Origin: Promethearchaeota archaeon
GTDB lineage: Archaea; Asgardarchaeota; Lokiarchaeia; Sigyniarchaeales; SOKP01
Assembly (NCBI GenBank): GCA_019057795.1
Contig: JAHLWS010000075.1
Location: 44,498 to 108,497, forward strand
DNA length: 64,000 nt
Reading direction: 5' to 3'
Part shown: piece by piece, positions 34,701-43,151 of the stretch
Layout: the number at the start of each line of letters is the position of its first letter
Numbering within the stretch: position 1 is the stretch's first letter
Notes under the pieces: generated by a model
The model's input: the letters and a program-made list of their open reading frames with translations, nothing else
The model's database searches: none
What the model was told of the DNA's origin: nothing
Position numbers and translations under genes: made by a program

Positions 34701-35497
34701 TTATTACCTTCTAAAACCATACTATCTGCATATAACTTCTTGAAGTTTTCCGATTTTCTTTTATCTACATTATGTAAAATTTGTGAAGCATCTAAATATA
34801 ACTTAACTTTTGAATAGAGAAAAGCTGCTTGCTCGCACATTATGTAAAATTCCTCTTTATTTAAGATATCAGCAATTATCGCAGCTTTTTTAATGGCTTG
34901 GGCAGCAAAAAAATATAATTCGGGTTTGAATTCTTTTTCTGCTTTTTTGAAAAAAATATTTGCTAGCTGGATATAAATGGGAAACCTCATCCACGCGTTT
35001 TCTATATTGAGGGGTGTATCGCCAGAGATCATTGCTACGCACAAACATTGCAAAACCTGGTAAAACTCCGCTGGAGGAAGATTAACAAATGCTTCTATGT
35101 CAAGATATTTGAACCAGAGCCTTTCTAACAATTCATTTATAGATAAAGGGAAAATTCCTTGTTGATCGTAGTACATCAAAACAATGGGGATATTTCTTTT
35201 AACAGATTTAACAATAGGTAATATAATATCGAAATACTCAAATTCTTCATTATTTAAGGGATTTAAGAAATATATGATTCCGTCCACAGTAGGAATGATT
35301 TCATCAAAATCTGCGTTAATAACATCGGTTATTGCGACTACTTCTAAATCGCAAATATCATCGAAGGCTTTTACTTCCTTATAACATTCCAAATACGCTC
35401 CTTTATTTTCACCCTCTTCTCCGAATGCTCTAAGAGCGTAAAAAGAAATAGCTTCTCCATCTAAACCCAATAAGAGAATTTTAAAGATGTAACGCAT
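31754..35497 (-). CDS. Giant alpha-solenoid protein with degenerate small-GTPase-like N-terminus
   Basis: A 1247-residue cytoplasmic protein. Residues 1-165 have the strand order of a Ras-like domain: FKILLLGLDGEAISF at the P-loop position but without GxxxxGK(S/T), IYFLNPLNNEEF, IPIVLMYYDQQGIFPLS at the G4 position, and AFVNLP near G5. The rest is helical and TPR-like. The last 480 residues hold three imperfect repeats of about 175-180 residues, each starting around KxxYYxDALEYL (near 770, 945, 1125), with a paired Tyr-x-Glu helix, and two of them ending LPLFEEE. No membrane segment. I do not recognise a named family; it looks like a scaffold related to Asgard GTPase signalling or trafficking. 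Confidence 0.85.
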   Translation of the reverse strand: MRYIFKILLLGLDGEAISFYALRAFGEEGENKGAYLECYKEVKAFDDICDLEVVAITDVINADFDEIIPTVDGIIYFLNPLNNEEFEYFDIILPIVKSVKRNIPIVLMYYDQQGIFPLSINELLERLWFKYLDIEAFVNLPPAEFYQVLQCLCVAMISGDTPLNIENAWMRFPIYIQLANIFFKKAEKEFKPELYFFAAQAIKKAAIIADILNKEEFYIMCEQAAFLYSKVKLYLDASQILHNVDKRKSENFKKLYADSMVLEGNKLFNKRQYDLAARQYLAAAQWSSIELKDNDLRDESFILAITSWISACKVENAFNIINSLPHEKALLILSEIPQKIIAMADYLIKENKYFAVRNQLYNAVSEYQQEGLFDELEKFTSKLTEVLITLLKQQLKEEKRFFAKQSYDEIENLWETYNVKKSNVDAQLENLIKLFLDNLDFGNATILINKLNSLSVKKKLTKLSSKVEDENKELIKKKIEENIEKGVEILNGFIEKELEIFTEINTLIIQETNLLIENNDYPKAANLVKTQADFFKRIARKDIQNQMLKKNLDILLIGKIFDQFFKVYRELSKKTKKEYLKNKLAIIIEKLNEIVEERDYEENEKIFELFISIIREQMLYEQSKEISKIFIESIKAEGLKIIKSGEDKFAIEASLNLIKKAKDISLAYIEKPELSFNNIYKRITEIYITLGDLSSAHAINDKIDDKWLKAELNKKIENLEAQKSAIIVKKAEESFEGEVLKERLSIIQSKAREALHDKEREFRQRKAFKRAYYIDALEYLNMQDLDNAIEKYKESIDHLIRIKKFNLAGVSLAVLFLLLIKQNKIEDINKILIRTKTSLSSLEKSFTETFPVSLVEYLIDIEKLSDSVVLNESIQFMENLPLFEEEILLISDSLGKSHKMISEHEDLKKQIIEMEKVKEKINELAKIIRKERKDVARRKLMRDQYWKLALEDLSNKKFQVALNEYSDTIPKLLEKSFYKQASISLILSTILMVKTKGASLAKAYLNDKLVKHKEYDLEDMPEIQITKELLSALDNNILELIDLCLDLLIDKLTLFDSEILLLESLRPEKEERGVKEVKLTRKEVGEKKLLNIEMDQRMGKLLQKMGDTRREQKEFLKKRSVMKKRYYKDVIISLESNSFKKAGLQYLELAKTMSKRKDLRTSSLLILLQGLSLLKANEPIKEIKTKVKGFLDSLGLSKQLVEDTFHITLIEIYLDVISHNLDKYFPNIREMLELLPLFEEEKQLIEI

Positions 35498-35698
35498 GGG
35501 ATTAATCTAAAGATGTTATTTTATAATTAAAAACTAATATAATTATAAATGTTTTTACTTATTATATTCTTACTTTTTTCAAATCAAACTTTTAAGACTA
35601 TTAAAATTATAAAAAAGTTAAAAAATTTTGAACTTTTTCTTTATTTAATATAGTTTCAATTGAACAATTATACCATTTTTTTTACATGGGGATATTTC

Positions 35699-36358
35699 TT
35701 GGATTATTTAGAACGGAATTATGGCATTGTGAAAGAGCGAATGATTTATCAAATGGAAAATTCGCTCGCTTTAGGAAGAAAGCTAATTGATAGTGAATTA
35801 GATACGGGAATTTTGAATTTTATTGTACGACCGATCGTCAAAGCGTTTTACGATTATTGGGCACAACACGACGCGAGAAAGGGTACATTAAAACAAATAA
35901 ATATCACACTAGAGGCGGTAAAGAAATTATTATTGAACAGTAATTCTGAAGAAAGTTTTAATAAAATTGTCGAAGAAAATTTTCCTAATTTTTTAAAATA
36001 TGATCAAGTTACTTATCAATGTAGCAAACATCATAAAAACTATGAGAAGTTAAAAAATAATTCAAAAGACACCTTCATCAATTATCTAAAAGAAGTTAAA
36101 ACTTTTTTGGAAGTTAAAGAGGATGTAAAAGATTATGGAGACCTCTGTAGAGCTGCATTTAAAACAAAAGAAGTAGCAAGTAGTAATTTAATGAAGCAAT
36201 TAGACCTTACTGAAAATGGAATTAAAATTATTGAAGACGATCCATCTATTCTTTCGGCACCAGCTGGTAAAAAAATCATTATTAAAGCGCTAAGAAAAGG
36301 GTTTGAATTAACAAAGAATGAATTTATTGAAGGTATAGCCGATACTTACATCGAATGA
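35699..36358 (+). CDS. Unknown helical protein, paralogue 1 of a tandem pair
   Basis: About 219 residues, all-helical by composition. It shares its whole length with the next gene: DYLERNYGIVKERM, LIDSELDTGILNFIVRPIVK, RKGTLKQINITLE, QCSKHHKNYEKLKN, and APAGKKIIIKALRKGFELTKN. Start is taken as TTG at 35699 by alignment with the paralogue's ATG start; GGGGAT lies about eight bases upstream. An earlier TTG at 35660 gives a hydrophobic extension not present in the paralogue. Conserved Cys and His in QCxKxHKNY might bind metal. Function unknown. Confidence 0.75.
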   Translation: MDYLERNYGIVKERMIYQMENSLALGRKLIDSELDTGILNFIVRPIVKAFYDYWAQHDARKGTLKQINITLEAVKKLLLNSNSEESFNKIVEENFPNFLKYDQVTYQCSKHHKNYEKLKNNSKDTFINYLKEVKTFLEVKEDVKDYGDLCRAAFKTKEVASSNLMKQLDLTENGIKIIEDDPSILSAPAGKKIIIKALRKGFELTKNEFIEGIADTYIE

Positions 36359-36392
36359 TAATTAAAGTATTAACATCGTTGGAGATTTAATC

Positions 36393-37070
36393 ATGAATTA
36401 TATCCAAAGGAATTATAATATAATAGAACAAAGAATGGTAGCACAAACTGACACAAGTCTTAATATTGGAAGAGATTTAATTGATTCAGAATTAAACATG
36501 GGATTATTGAATTTTATAATAAAACCTATTGTAAAATCTTTTTATAAGTATTGGAGCGATAATGAAGCCCGCGTAGGCACATTGAAACAGATAAAAATCA
36601 CGCTAGATTCTGCCAAATTACTTGTAGAAAATGGAAACATCTCCAAAGAAAAATTTGACGATGTTATTAATAGAAATTTTCCAAGCTACTTAAAAAACGA
36701 TCAGACTGATAGGCAGTGTAAAAAAAATCATAAAAACTATCAAAAATTAAAAGACATTACAAAAAAATTATTTATTTCGCAATTAGAGGAGTGTATATTA
36801 TTTTTGGGTATAAGAGACCCAAATGTTAATAATTACAGCGAATTATCGATAGCTACTTTTAAAACTAAAGAAATAGCGCTTCAAGCTCTAATGCGTCAAC
36901 TAGATTATAACGAGGAAGGTATTGCTGTCGTAGAACAAGACGAGAATATCATAGATGTTCCCGCAGGAAGGAGTATTATTGTAAATGTACTACGCAAGGG
37001 CTTTGAAGCTACAAAAAAAAAATTAATTGAGGAACTAGATCTTATTTTTTATAAAAAATTGCCTATATAA
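36393..37070 (+). CDS. Unknown helical protein, paralogue 2 of a tandem pair
   Basis: 225 residues, ATG preceded by GGAGAT at a good distance. It aligns end to end with the preceding gene: NYIQRNYNIIEQRM, LIDSELNMGLLNFIIKPIVK, RVGTLKQIKITLD, QCKKNHKNYQKLK and VPAGRSIIVNVLRKGFEATKK. The tandem arrangement with 34 nt between the genes points to a local duplication followed by divergence. No catalytic motif or membrane segment seen. They could be partners in a heteromer. The next gene is a membrane protein on the same strand. Confidence 0.75.
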   Translation: MNYIQRNYNIIEQRMVAQTDTSLNIGRDLIDSELNMGLLNFIIKPIVKSFYKYWSDNEARVGTLKQIKITLDSAKLLVENGNISKEKFDDVINRNFPSYLKNDQTDRQCKKNHKNYQKLKDITKKLFISQLEECILFLGIRDPNVNNYSELSIATFKTKEIALQALMRQLDYNEEGIAVVEQDENIIDVPAGRSIIVNVLRKGFEATKKKLIEELDLIFYKKLPI

Positions 37071-37107
37071 TTTATTTTACATTTATTAGTATTAAAGTGC
37101 GATTAGG

Positions 37108-38181
37108 ATGAGCGTTGATCCCGCTAACAAGGCGCCAAAATTTTGCTTAAGATCGATATTTATGAACATTCTCATAACAGTTTTTATTATTATGAGTTAT
37201 ATATATATCTCGGAAATTTATGGTTCAATTTCCACACCCTATATTGGAATTAATGAGTTTTCAATAATTTTTGGGTTGCTGTTATTAATTTTTACATTTT
37301 TTTCGATAATAGCTGGTCCAATTCAGGCGTTTATAGCGGGATTTTTAGGTGAACTCCTATACCAATTCGCGTTTTATAATGATATTTACTTAGATTGGTG
37401 TCTTGTTGTGGCTATTTATGGTTTAATAGCTGGTTTATATAAATATAAGCCGTTGAAATATCATAAAGGTATGGCTGTTTATTACACTTTTTTGTTATTA
37501 GTAATCAATTCTTTTCTTGTGATGTTTTTAATTATCGTATTCCAACTTTCATTATATTCCAGTCCTTTAGAATTGGAAACTATTATTATTAATTTTGGGT
37601 TTAAATTTTTCTTGCAAACGCTTATTTCAACCATTTTTTTAATACCTATTCTTTTAATTATTTACGACAAAATTTTAGCTTCAAAGGAAAGACACCTATA
37701 TTATTTACTCTTAACACATCACCCCGTTGAAGCAAGCGACCATACATTTTTTTTTCAATTTGGAAGGACAAAAATATATTTATGTTCAAGATGCTCAGGA
37801 ATGATAATAGGAATAGTTATGTCTGTTTTTTTTACGCACTTAACTGAATTGATAATTAACGCTCAATTTAGCGCAGAGATTGCTTTGCTTATAATTATCG
37901 TCTTTCCAATACCTGGAATGATAGATTGGGGGACTCAGAAGCTCTTATTTAGGAAAAGCACTACGGAATCTCGGTTGCTTACGGGGTTTATTATCGGAGT
38001 TGCACTACATTTCATGTCGTTTACAAAAACGTATTATTTCTTGACACTAATTATTGTAACGATTTATTTTGTTATACTTTTCCTTTTAATTTTTTTTGGT
38101 CAGAAAAAGCTATTTAGAGAATTAAAAAAAGAATTAAACCCATTATCGCCAGAAGACCTCGATAATGATCAGGATAAATGA
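37108..38181 (+). CDS. DUF2085-type integral membrane protein
   Basis: 357 residues with about nine hydrophobic segments. The C-terminal part matches the DUF2085 pattern: THHPVEASDHTFFFQFGRTKIYLCSRCSGM (His-His-Pro, His, and CxxC on a loop), then PGMIDWGTQKLLFRKSTTESRLLTGFIIG. This family has an unknown function; the conserved His and CxxC suggest metal binding at the membrane. The N-terminal four or five helices are additional. It is on the same strand as the paralogue pair (37 nt) and is followed 9 nt later by the small hydrolase, likely an operon. Confidence 0.82.
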   Translation: MSVDPANKAPKFCLRSIFMNILITVFIIMSYIYISEIYGSISTPYIGINEFSIIFGLLLLIFTFFSIIAGPIQAFIAGFLGELLYQFAFYNDIYLDWCLVVAIYGLIAGLYKYKPLKYHKGMAVYYTFLLLVINSFLVMFLIIVFQLSLYSSPLELETIIINFGFKFFLQTLISTIFLIPILLIIYDKILASKERHLYYLLLTHHPVEASDHTFFFQFGRTKIYLCSRCSGMIIGIVMSVFFTHLTELIINAQFSAEIALLIIIVFPIPGMIDWGTQKLLFRKSTTESRLLTGFIIGVALHFMSFTKTYYFLTLIIVTIYFVILFLLIFFGQKKLFRELKKELNPLSPEDLDNDQDK

Positions 38182-38190
38182 GAAAATAAA

Positions 38191-38688
38191 ATGAATTATA
38201 TTTTCATACATGGCCTTGAATCTTCGGGCAAAGGCTTTAAAGGAGTGTATTTAAAAAAATTAATTCCAGAAATTCTTACTCCTGATTTTATTGAATTTGA
38301 CCAAAAAAAATCAATTAAAGACCTTCTTGAAAAGAGAATGGCTCAGTTAAAATCAATTTTAAGAGAAAAAGACTTATGGGTATTAATAGGTTCAAGTTTT
38401 GGAGGTCTAATGGGTGCATTATATACGCTTCAAAACCCCAAAAAGGTTAGAAAATTGATATTATTAGCGCCATATCTAGAGCCATCAGTGTTGGAGTTAG
38501 AAAAATACAATCCGGTGGATGTGCCTGTTATAGCTTATCACGGTAAAAATGACAATGTAGTACAATTTAAAACTTCTCGCGAACAAGCTTACAAATTATT
38601 TACTAATATAGAATATAACTCGACCAATGACGATCATTCACTTCAAAAAACAGTAAAAGAATTAGATTGGATATATTTAATTTCATAA
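38191..38688 (+). CDS. Small alpha/beta hydrolase (YqiA/UPF0227-like esterase)
   Basis: A 165-residue esterase-like protein: oxyanion region FIHGLESSGKGFKG, nucleophile elbow IGSSFGGLMG, Asp in YHGKNDNVVQF and His in NDDHSLQK. Single-domain hydrolases of this type lack a lid. Substrate unknown; cytoplasmic. The gene is 9 nt after the DUF2085 membrane protein stop, so co-transcription is likely. Confidence 0.85.
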   Translation: MNYIFIHGLESSGKGFKGVYLKKLIPEILTPDFIEFDQKKSIKDLLEKRMAQLKSILREKDLWVLIGSSFGGLMGALYTLQNPKKVRKLILLAPYLEPSVLELEKYNPVDVPVIAYHGKNDNVVQFKTSREQAYKLFTNIEYNSTNDDHSLQKTVKELDWIYLIS

Positions 38689-38836
38689 TTAATTTTACAA
38701 AATTATTTAGAAGAAGTGAAAATTTCAATATATTAAATAGGATTTTTTAAAAACTGGACTCCAATTTTTTTATATTCACATTCTTACTTCTATTAATTAA
38801 CTATTTATTTTTCAATTATAATTAGGTATTAACAAT

Positions 38837-38897
38837 GTGGCTACACAGAGCGTTGGTCTGTTATGATAATCAGAAGTTCTGCGTTAATTTATCCACT
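38837..38897 (+). other. tRNA-like remnant in a gene-free stretch
   Basis: The gap 38689-39007 contains no open frame. At 38837 a 61-nt segment looks like a decayed tRNA: GTGGCTA and TATCCAC pair at six of seven positions (acceptor-like), AGAGC resembles the D-stem 3' strand, TTGGT and ATCAG pair around an 11-nt loop containing CTGTTA, and TTCTGCGTT resembles the start of a T-arm. The D-arm is shortened and the T-stem 3' strand is missing, so it is not functional. It may mark an old integration site or be coincidence. Confidence 0.25.
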
Positions 38898-39007
38898 TTT
38901 ACTACATTAAAAAATGTTTATTTACTAAAGATTGGAAAAATAAATTAATTATTTTCAAAAATTAATAAAATTAAATAAAATTATTAAATGTATAAGCGTG
39001 AAGTTAA

Positions 39008-40612
39008 ATGGATAAAACGTTATTCGTCTGCCGTTCTTGCGGGTATGGTTTTCCAAAGGAGTTATCTGAACTTATAGATAATAAAGTACAAGTTTACTGC
39101 GAAATGTGCGGAACGCCTTTCTCTTTGGCGGGAATAAGATTTAAACAAGCTTCTGTAAAAAAATCAGAAAAATCGATTCCTATACTTTCCAGGTCTTCAA
39201 TTAGGGGCAAGAGAAAATCTAAACTTGATAAAGCAATAAAAAAATTAAATAAATTTGATATTATTCCAATTGTTATCTTTTCAATCTTAGTTATAATTTT
39301 AAATTTAATCTTTATATTTGCTGGAATTAATCAATTAATTAGTTCTTATTTAATTGTAGGTAGTGGCGTATTAATTATTATATATGACTCAAAGTATATT
39401 TCCCCAAAAATTAAATCGGATAGTTATGATGACATTGCATTAGATGCAATTTGTTATGGGATCTTAGGTTGTATTATTTACGGCACTGGTGCAATACTTT
39501 TGATTAAAGGGATATTGATTTTTATATACTCAATTCAAAACCACGAAAGCAACAATCATAAAGCTTATAATTTTGGTCTTAAACTAAAAAATTCAATAAA
39601 CAATTTTTCAGCAAAAGCAGGTTTCGTAATCGTATTACTTGTGCTTTATGGAACATTCTCTGGTCGTATTGATGTTTTCTTCTTAAGATTCCAAGAAGAA
39701 CTTCTTAATTTCAGTAATTTGCCACTTTTAGTTATAATAGGTATATTATCTGCAATCGCAGCAATTATTATAATACCTATTAGTGTCTTAATAATAGATT
39801 TAAAGTTAAGGGCTAAAATTCACGAGAAGCGAGAGTTTACAGGTCGTGACGCGCTTCAAACATTCATTTTGGGAGCAATAGGTACTGCTTTCTTGAATAT
39901 AGGGATCTTTATTTTGTTAAAGTCGATTTTATTGTTTTTGCTTTTTGTAGGAAAACCAATCGATTTAATTGAAAAACCTAAATTAAAAGGAGAAGAAATT
40001 GAAATCATTCCAGCTCAAAAAGTAGAACCAATAGAAGCAGTTGTTAAAAAAGAAGAGCTACAATTGGTAGAAACAGATAATGTACCCCCAGAACCGAAAC
40101 TTCAGGCAATTAGTGCTAAAAAAGAGCTTCCGTCAGAAGAAGAGGAAGAAGTTAAAGTTATTGAGGAGGCACATAAAAAAGAAAAAGTTGAAGAATTACC
40201 TCCCAAATTAAAAGAAATAAAAAAGAAAGAGAAAGAAATTAAATTAAGACTTCACGAGTCGCTTTTACCGGTAAAAAACGAGAAGGATAGGAAGGTAGTA
40301 AAGGAGTACTTTTCAAAAATATTTAATATCATCTCCAAAGATTTGAGAAAACAAATATTAGAACTTGAAATACCTAAAAAACAACGAAAAGAAATATTAA
40401 AAGAATTAGCTTTCTTAGCTGAGGAGGAACAACTGAAGTACATCGGAGCGTTGAGAAATTTATACGAGACTATTCCAAAGAAATTGATCGAGAGAATACG
40501 TAAGCTTCAAAACGTTAAACCACAGTATTATGATAAAATAGTGGAAGAGTTGAAATATTTGGATAGCGAGGAACAAATAGAATTTGTAATATTTTTAGAG
40601 AAAAACGCCTAA
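39008..40612 (+). CDS. Zinc-ribbon multi-pass membrane protein with long helical tail
   Basis: 534 residues in three parts. The N-terminus is a zinc ribbon (CRSCGYG and CEMCGTPF, about residues 8-40). Residues 80-320 hold seven or so hydrophobic segments. The remaining 210 residues are hydrophilic: a Glu/Lys-rich linker and helical blocks (LRKQILELEIPKKQRKEIL, YYDKIVEELKYLDSEEQIEF) that look like repeated short helical hairpins. The tail would face the cytoplasm with the ribbon. It ends 26 nt before a double winged-helix regulator gene. No family recognised. Confidence 0.75.
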   Translation: MDKTLFVCRSCGYGFPKELSELIDNKVQVYCEMCGTPFSLAGIRFKQASVKKSEKSIPILSRSSIRGKRKSKLDKAIKKLNKFDIIPIVIFSILVIILNLIFIFAGINQLISSYLIVGSGVLIIIYDSKYISPKIKSDSYDDIALDAICYGILGCIIYGTGAILLIKGILIFIYSIQNHESNNHKAYNFGLKLKNSINNFSAKAGFVIVLLVLYGTFSGRIDVFFLRFQEELLNFSNLPLLVIIGILSAIAAIIIIPISVLIIDLKLRAKIHEKREFTGRDALQTFILGAIGTAFLNIGIFILLKSILLFLLFVGKPIDLIEKPKLKGEEIEIIPAQKVEPIEAVVKKEELQLVETDNVPPEPKLQAISAKKELPSEEEEEVKVIEEAHKKEKVEELPPKLKEIKKKEKEIKLRLHESLLPVKNEKDRKVVKEYFSKIFNIISKDLRKQILELEIPKKQRKEILKELAFLAEEEQLKYIGALRNLYETIPKKLIERIRKLQNVKPQYYDKIVEELKYLDSEEQIEFVIFLEKNA

Positions 40613-40638
40613 TAATTAAAAAAAGACTTTCTTAAAAA

Positions 40639-41541
40639 ATGTCGCTTGAAAAAAGAAGAGAAACTGGAGAAAAAAGAAAAATGAAAGAGTTAGAAGCAAG
40701 TTCATTTAGGCGTTTAAATTTCGCTCCTTTACAAGATGTTAAAACAGTAAAAAAACCAAAAATAGCAGAACAAGAAAAGTTAATCGAGGAATTAACTGAA
40801 GTAGAGAAGGATGTTTTAGAAATAGCCAAAATAATTTTAAAATTAAAAAGATACGACGCTGATTTTGATATCGAAGTCGCTTCTGAAGCAGAATTGCAGA
40901 AATTTCCCATAATTGAAAAGTTATACGCAAAGAGCATAGCAAAACTTGCGTATAAGAAAGGTTATAGCAAAGAAGAAATATTCTTGGCTATTAGAAGTTT
41001 AGAAGAAAAGAGTTGGATTGTAACCAACGAAAGAAGAACCAAGTTAGAGATTCTAAATAACGAGAAACTATCAAAAATTCTTAACTTCATAAAAAATAAT
41101 CCCGGAGTTCACGCTAGAGATGGGAAAATCGAAGAAGAATTAAGCATTACAAGAACCCCATTTTTAAAACATATAATGACATTAGAACGATTTAAACTTA
41201 TTAGATCAAAAAAAATAGGAAAATCTTTGCATTATTTCTTGGTTGATGTTCCCGAGGATTACGATAAGTATAAGGTGATATTTTTAAACCCCTTAATCCC
41301 AAAATTAATTGAGGAAATTTTTAAAGATGAGAGTATTGCCATTTCAAAAATAGGAGAAATTCTTGATGTTTATTCTGGAACAATTCAATATCACATGAAA
41401 AAGTTAAAAGATTTGGATTTAATAAAGTCTATTAAGAATAAACAAAATCAAAAAATACATTTGGTTAATATTGAACTACTCAAAGAGTTTAACGAGTTTT
41501 TCAAAGAACCTAACTTTTCTAAATTATTACAAGGTTTATGA
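40639..41541 (+). CDS. Transcription regulator with two winged-helix domains
   Basis: 300 residues. After a basic N-terminal segment and a helical domain (about residues 50-130), two winged helices follow: ILNFIKNNPGVHARDGKIEEEL-type (about 153-205) and LIEEIFKDESIAISKIGEIL with GTIQYHMKKLKDLDLI (about 232-290). This two-wing layout is common among archaeal regulators that sense through a partner membrane protein. Its position immediately after the zinc-ribbon membrane protein, on the same strand, suggests they work together. Confidence 0.82.
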   Translation: MSLEKRRETGEKRKMKELEASSFRRLNFAPLQDVKTVKKPKIAEQEKLIEELTEVEKDVLEIAKIILKLKRYDADFDIEVASEAELQKFPIIEKLYAKSIAKLAYKKGYSKEEIFLAIRSLEEKSWIVTNERRTKLEILNNEKLSKILNFIKNNPGVHARDGKIEEELSITRTPFLKHIMTLERFKLIRSKKIGKSLHYFLVDVPEDYDKYKVIFLNPLIPKLIEEIFKDESIAISKIGEILDVYSGTIQYHMKKLKDLDLIKSIKNKQNQKIHLVNIELLKEFNEFFKEPNFSKLLQGL

Positions 41542-41547
41542 CTTTGT

Positions 41548-42426
41548 TTAAACTAAAGTGTGTTGTATTTTTGGAAGGGTTTTTATTAAAATTTTAATTG
41601 CGTTATCAACCCCAACCACCATATCAGGATGAATTTCGTTTGAATTAAGTAGATCAAACTGAGGATGGCCTGGTAAATCTGATACTGAAAGAATTGAAGC
41701 TGTTTTTAAGTTATAGAGTTGACCTAGCAAAAATAAAATCGAAGATTCCATATCGATTGCTTTGATATTGATTGATTTTAATGCTCGCATAAAATCAAAT
41801 GTTTCACAAAATAACGCATCTGTCGTCCAAAGAAGTACTTCTTTTGCTTTTTTAGGATTAAAAGCACGAGATTCTTTGATTAATAAATCCTTTAAAATTT
41901 CATTTGGTTTTGAAATAAAAATAGTGTGATTTCCTGCAATTACATTTTGAAAAGTAGATAAAGGATTACTTATTGATTCCAGTTGATTTAATAACGTTTG
42001 ATTAGCTCTAATATATTGAGGGGTCGTTCCATCATCGCAGTAAGCCAATTTTGGGACCACAACATCGCCAATATCAATACCGGTATTCTCTCCATAAATA
42101 CCTCCGCAAAAATCCACTCTAACAATAATTTTTGCTTTAGAACGTTTCAAACTTTCTATTGTAAGCGCTGCGTTTGGACATCCTACTTGAGAACGAATTA
42201 CACTTACTCTAATTCCGTTTAATATTCCATTGTAAACTTTACCATGAACAACCTTATTTTGTAACTTATTAACTAACTTTTTCATTACTATCTTAACTGC
42301 GGGCATTATAACAATCTCATTAATGTTTGAAGAGCTAGTTTCTAATATCATTCTCACTATCTTGTCATCAACGCTGATGAATTTCAACCCCAAATTTAGC
42401 ATTTGGCTTTTTATTTTATTTAACAT
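41548..42426 (-). CDS. Nucleoside phosphorylase family protein
   Basis: A 292-residue member of the PNP/uridine phosphorylase superfamily, which splits nucleosides with phosphate. Features: SVIRSQVGCPNAALTIE (ribose/phosphate region), IIVRVDFCGGI (matching the family's RxGTCG), and AIDMESSILFLLGQLYNLKTASILSVSD (the Met-Glu contacting ribose and the final Asp). Nucleoside specificity cannot be read. Convergent with the winged-helix regulator (6 nt apart). Confidence 0.88.
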   Translation of the reverse strand: MLNKIKSQMLNLGLKFISVDDKIVRMILETSSSNINEIVIMPAVKIVMKKLVNKLQNKVVHGKVYNGILNGIRVSVIRSQVGCPNAALTIESLKRSKAKIIVRVDFCGGIYGENTGIDIGDVVVPKLAYCDDGTTPQYIRANQTLLNQLESISNPLSTFQNVIAGNHTIFISKPNEILKDLLIKESRAFNPKKAKEVLLWTTDALFCETFDFMRALKSINIKAIDMESSILFLLGQLYNLKTASILSVSDLPGHPQFDLLNSNEIHPDMVVGVDNAIKILIKTLPKIQHTLV

Positions 42427-42603
42427 TTTAGTTCGAAAAAATTTAAATCCATTTTCAATTATATTTTATATTTCGCTTGGTAATTTTTCTTAAAAATTAT
42501 ATTTGTTAAAGAAATTGTTAATACTCAAAATGTTTAAATATTTAAATATGCGTTTGTGAAATATTCAATTCTGTTAAAATAATATTGTAAGTGAAATAAA
42601 TTG

Positions 42604-42810
42604 GTGATTATAAGAAGTAAAATAATTTTTATAGTAATTTTTATAACCTGCTTGATTGGTGGAATTGCCCTTGCGATATATGGATATAGGATATTGGCGC
42701 AATGGAATGTAAGTGGCATGCTTTATTTTGCTGGTGGTATAATAATTATAATCTTCACCGTGATTGTTGGCATTTATGCTTTTGTAAGATTGCGTAGAGA
42801 ATGGTGGTAA
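42604..42810 (+). CDS. Small two-helix membrane protein, unknown
   Basis: 68 residues from GTG 42604 (TTG 42601 also possible) with two hydrophobic segments (IIFIVIFITCLIGGIALAIYGY and FAGGIIIIIFTVIVGIYAFV) and a basic end (RLRREWW). It has a TATA-like TTTAAATATTTAAATATG about 60 bp upstream (42534-42551). Likely a genuine small membrane protein; no family recognised. Confidence 0.6.
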   Translation: MIIRSKIIFIVIFITCLIGGIALAIYGYRILAQWNVSGMLYFAGGIIIIIFTVIVGIYAFVRLRREWW

Positions 42811-42860
42811 CTAACTGGGTAATTCAGCTTCATTTAGGAAGCCTCTTGATTATCGAATAA

Positions 42861-43151
42861 CTATTAGACCAATTAAGGAAAGATTTGAACATAGACGATC
42901 ATTTTGCACAGTTGAAGGATTTATCGGATAAAATGGATTAATTAGAGACAGCTTGGAAAATTTCTCTTTTTACATGTTCCTTGTGCGGCTCTCGAACGAG
43001 CGACATGCCCTTTAATACACATTTTAAACGGTGGTTTTGCGTTAATTCTTATAAAGAGAATCACGAGTTCTATGAAAACAAGGCAAGAGAAGGAAGAATA
43101 TGGAACGCCGAAGATGCTTATCGAACACCATCTACTAAATGGTATCCTTAG
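42861..43151 (+). pseudogene. Interrupted small zinc-finger-like ORF
   Basis: In the 42811-43360 gap one frame is open except for one stop. It reads LLDQLRKDLNIDDHFAQLKD and on to KMD, then TAA at 42939-42941, then LETAWKISLFTCSLCGSRTS and on through FKRWFCVNSYKENHEFYENK to a TAG at 43149-43151. The second part has protein-like composition with CxxC and a further Cys. No plausible start codon precedes the Cys part, so it looks like a small gene broken by one stop. Family unknown. The rest of the gap (43152-43360) holds only AT-rich sequence and the likely promoter of the next gene. Confidence 0.45.
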
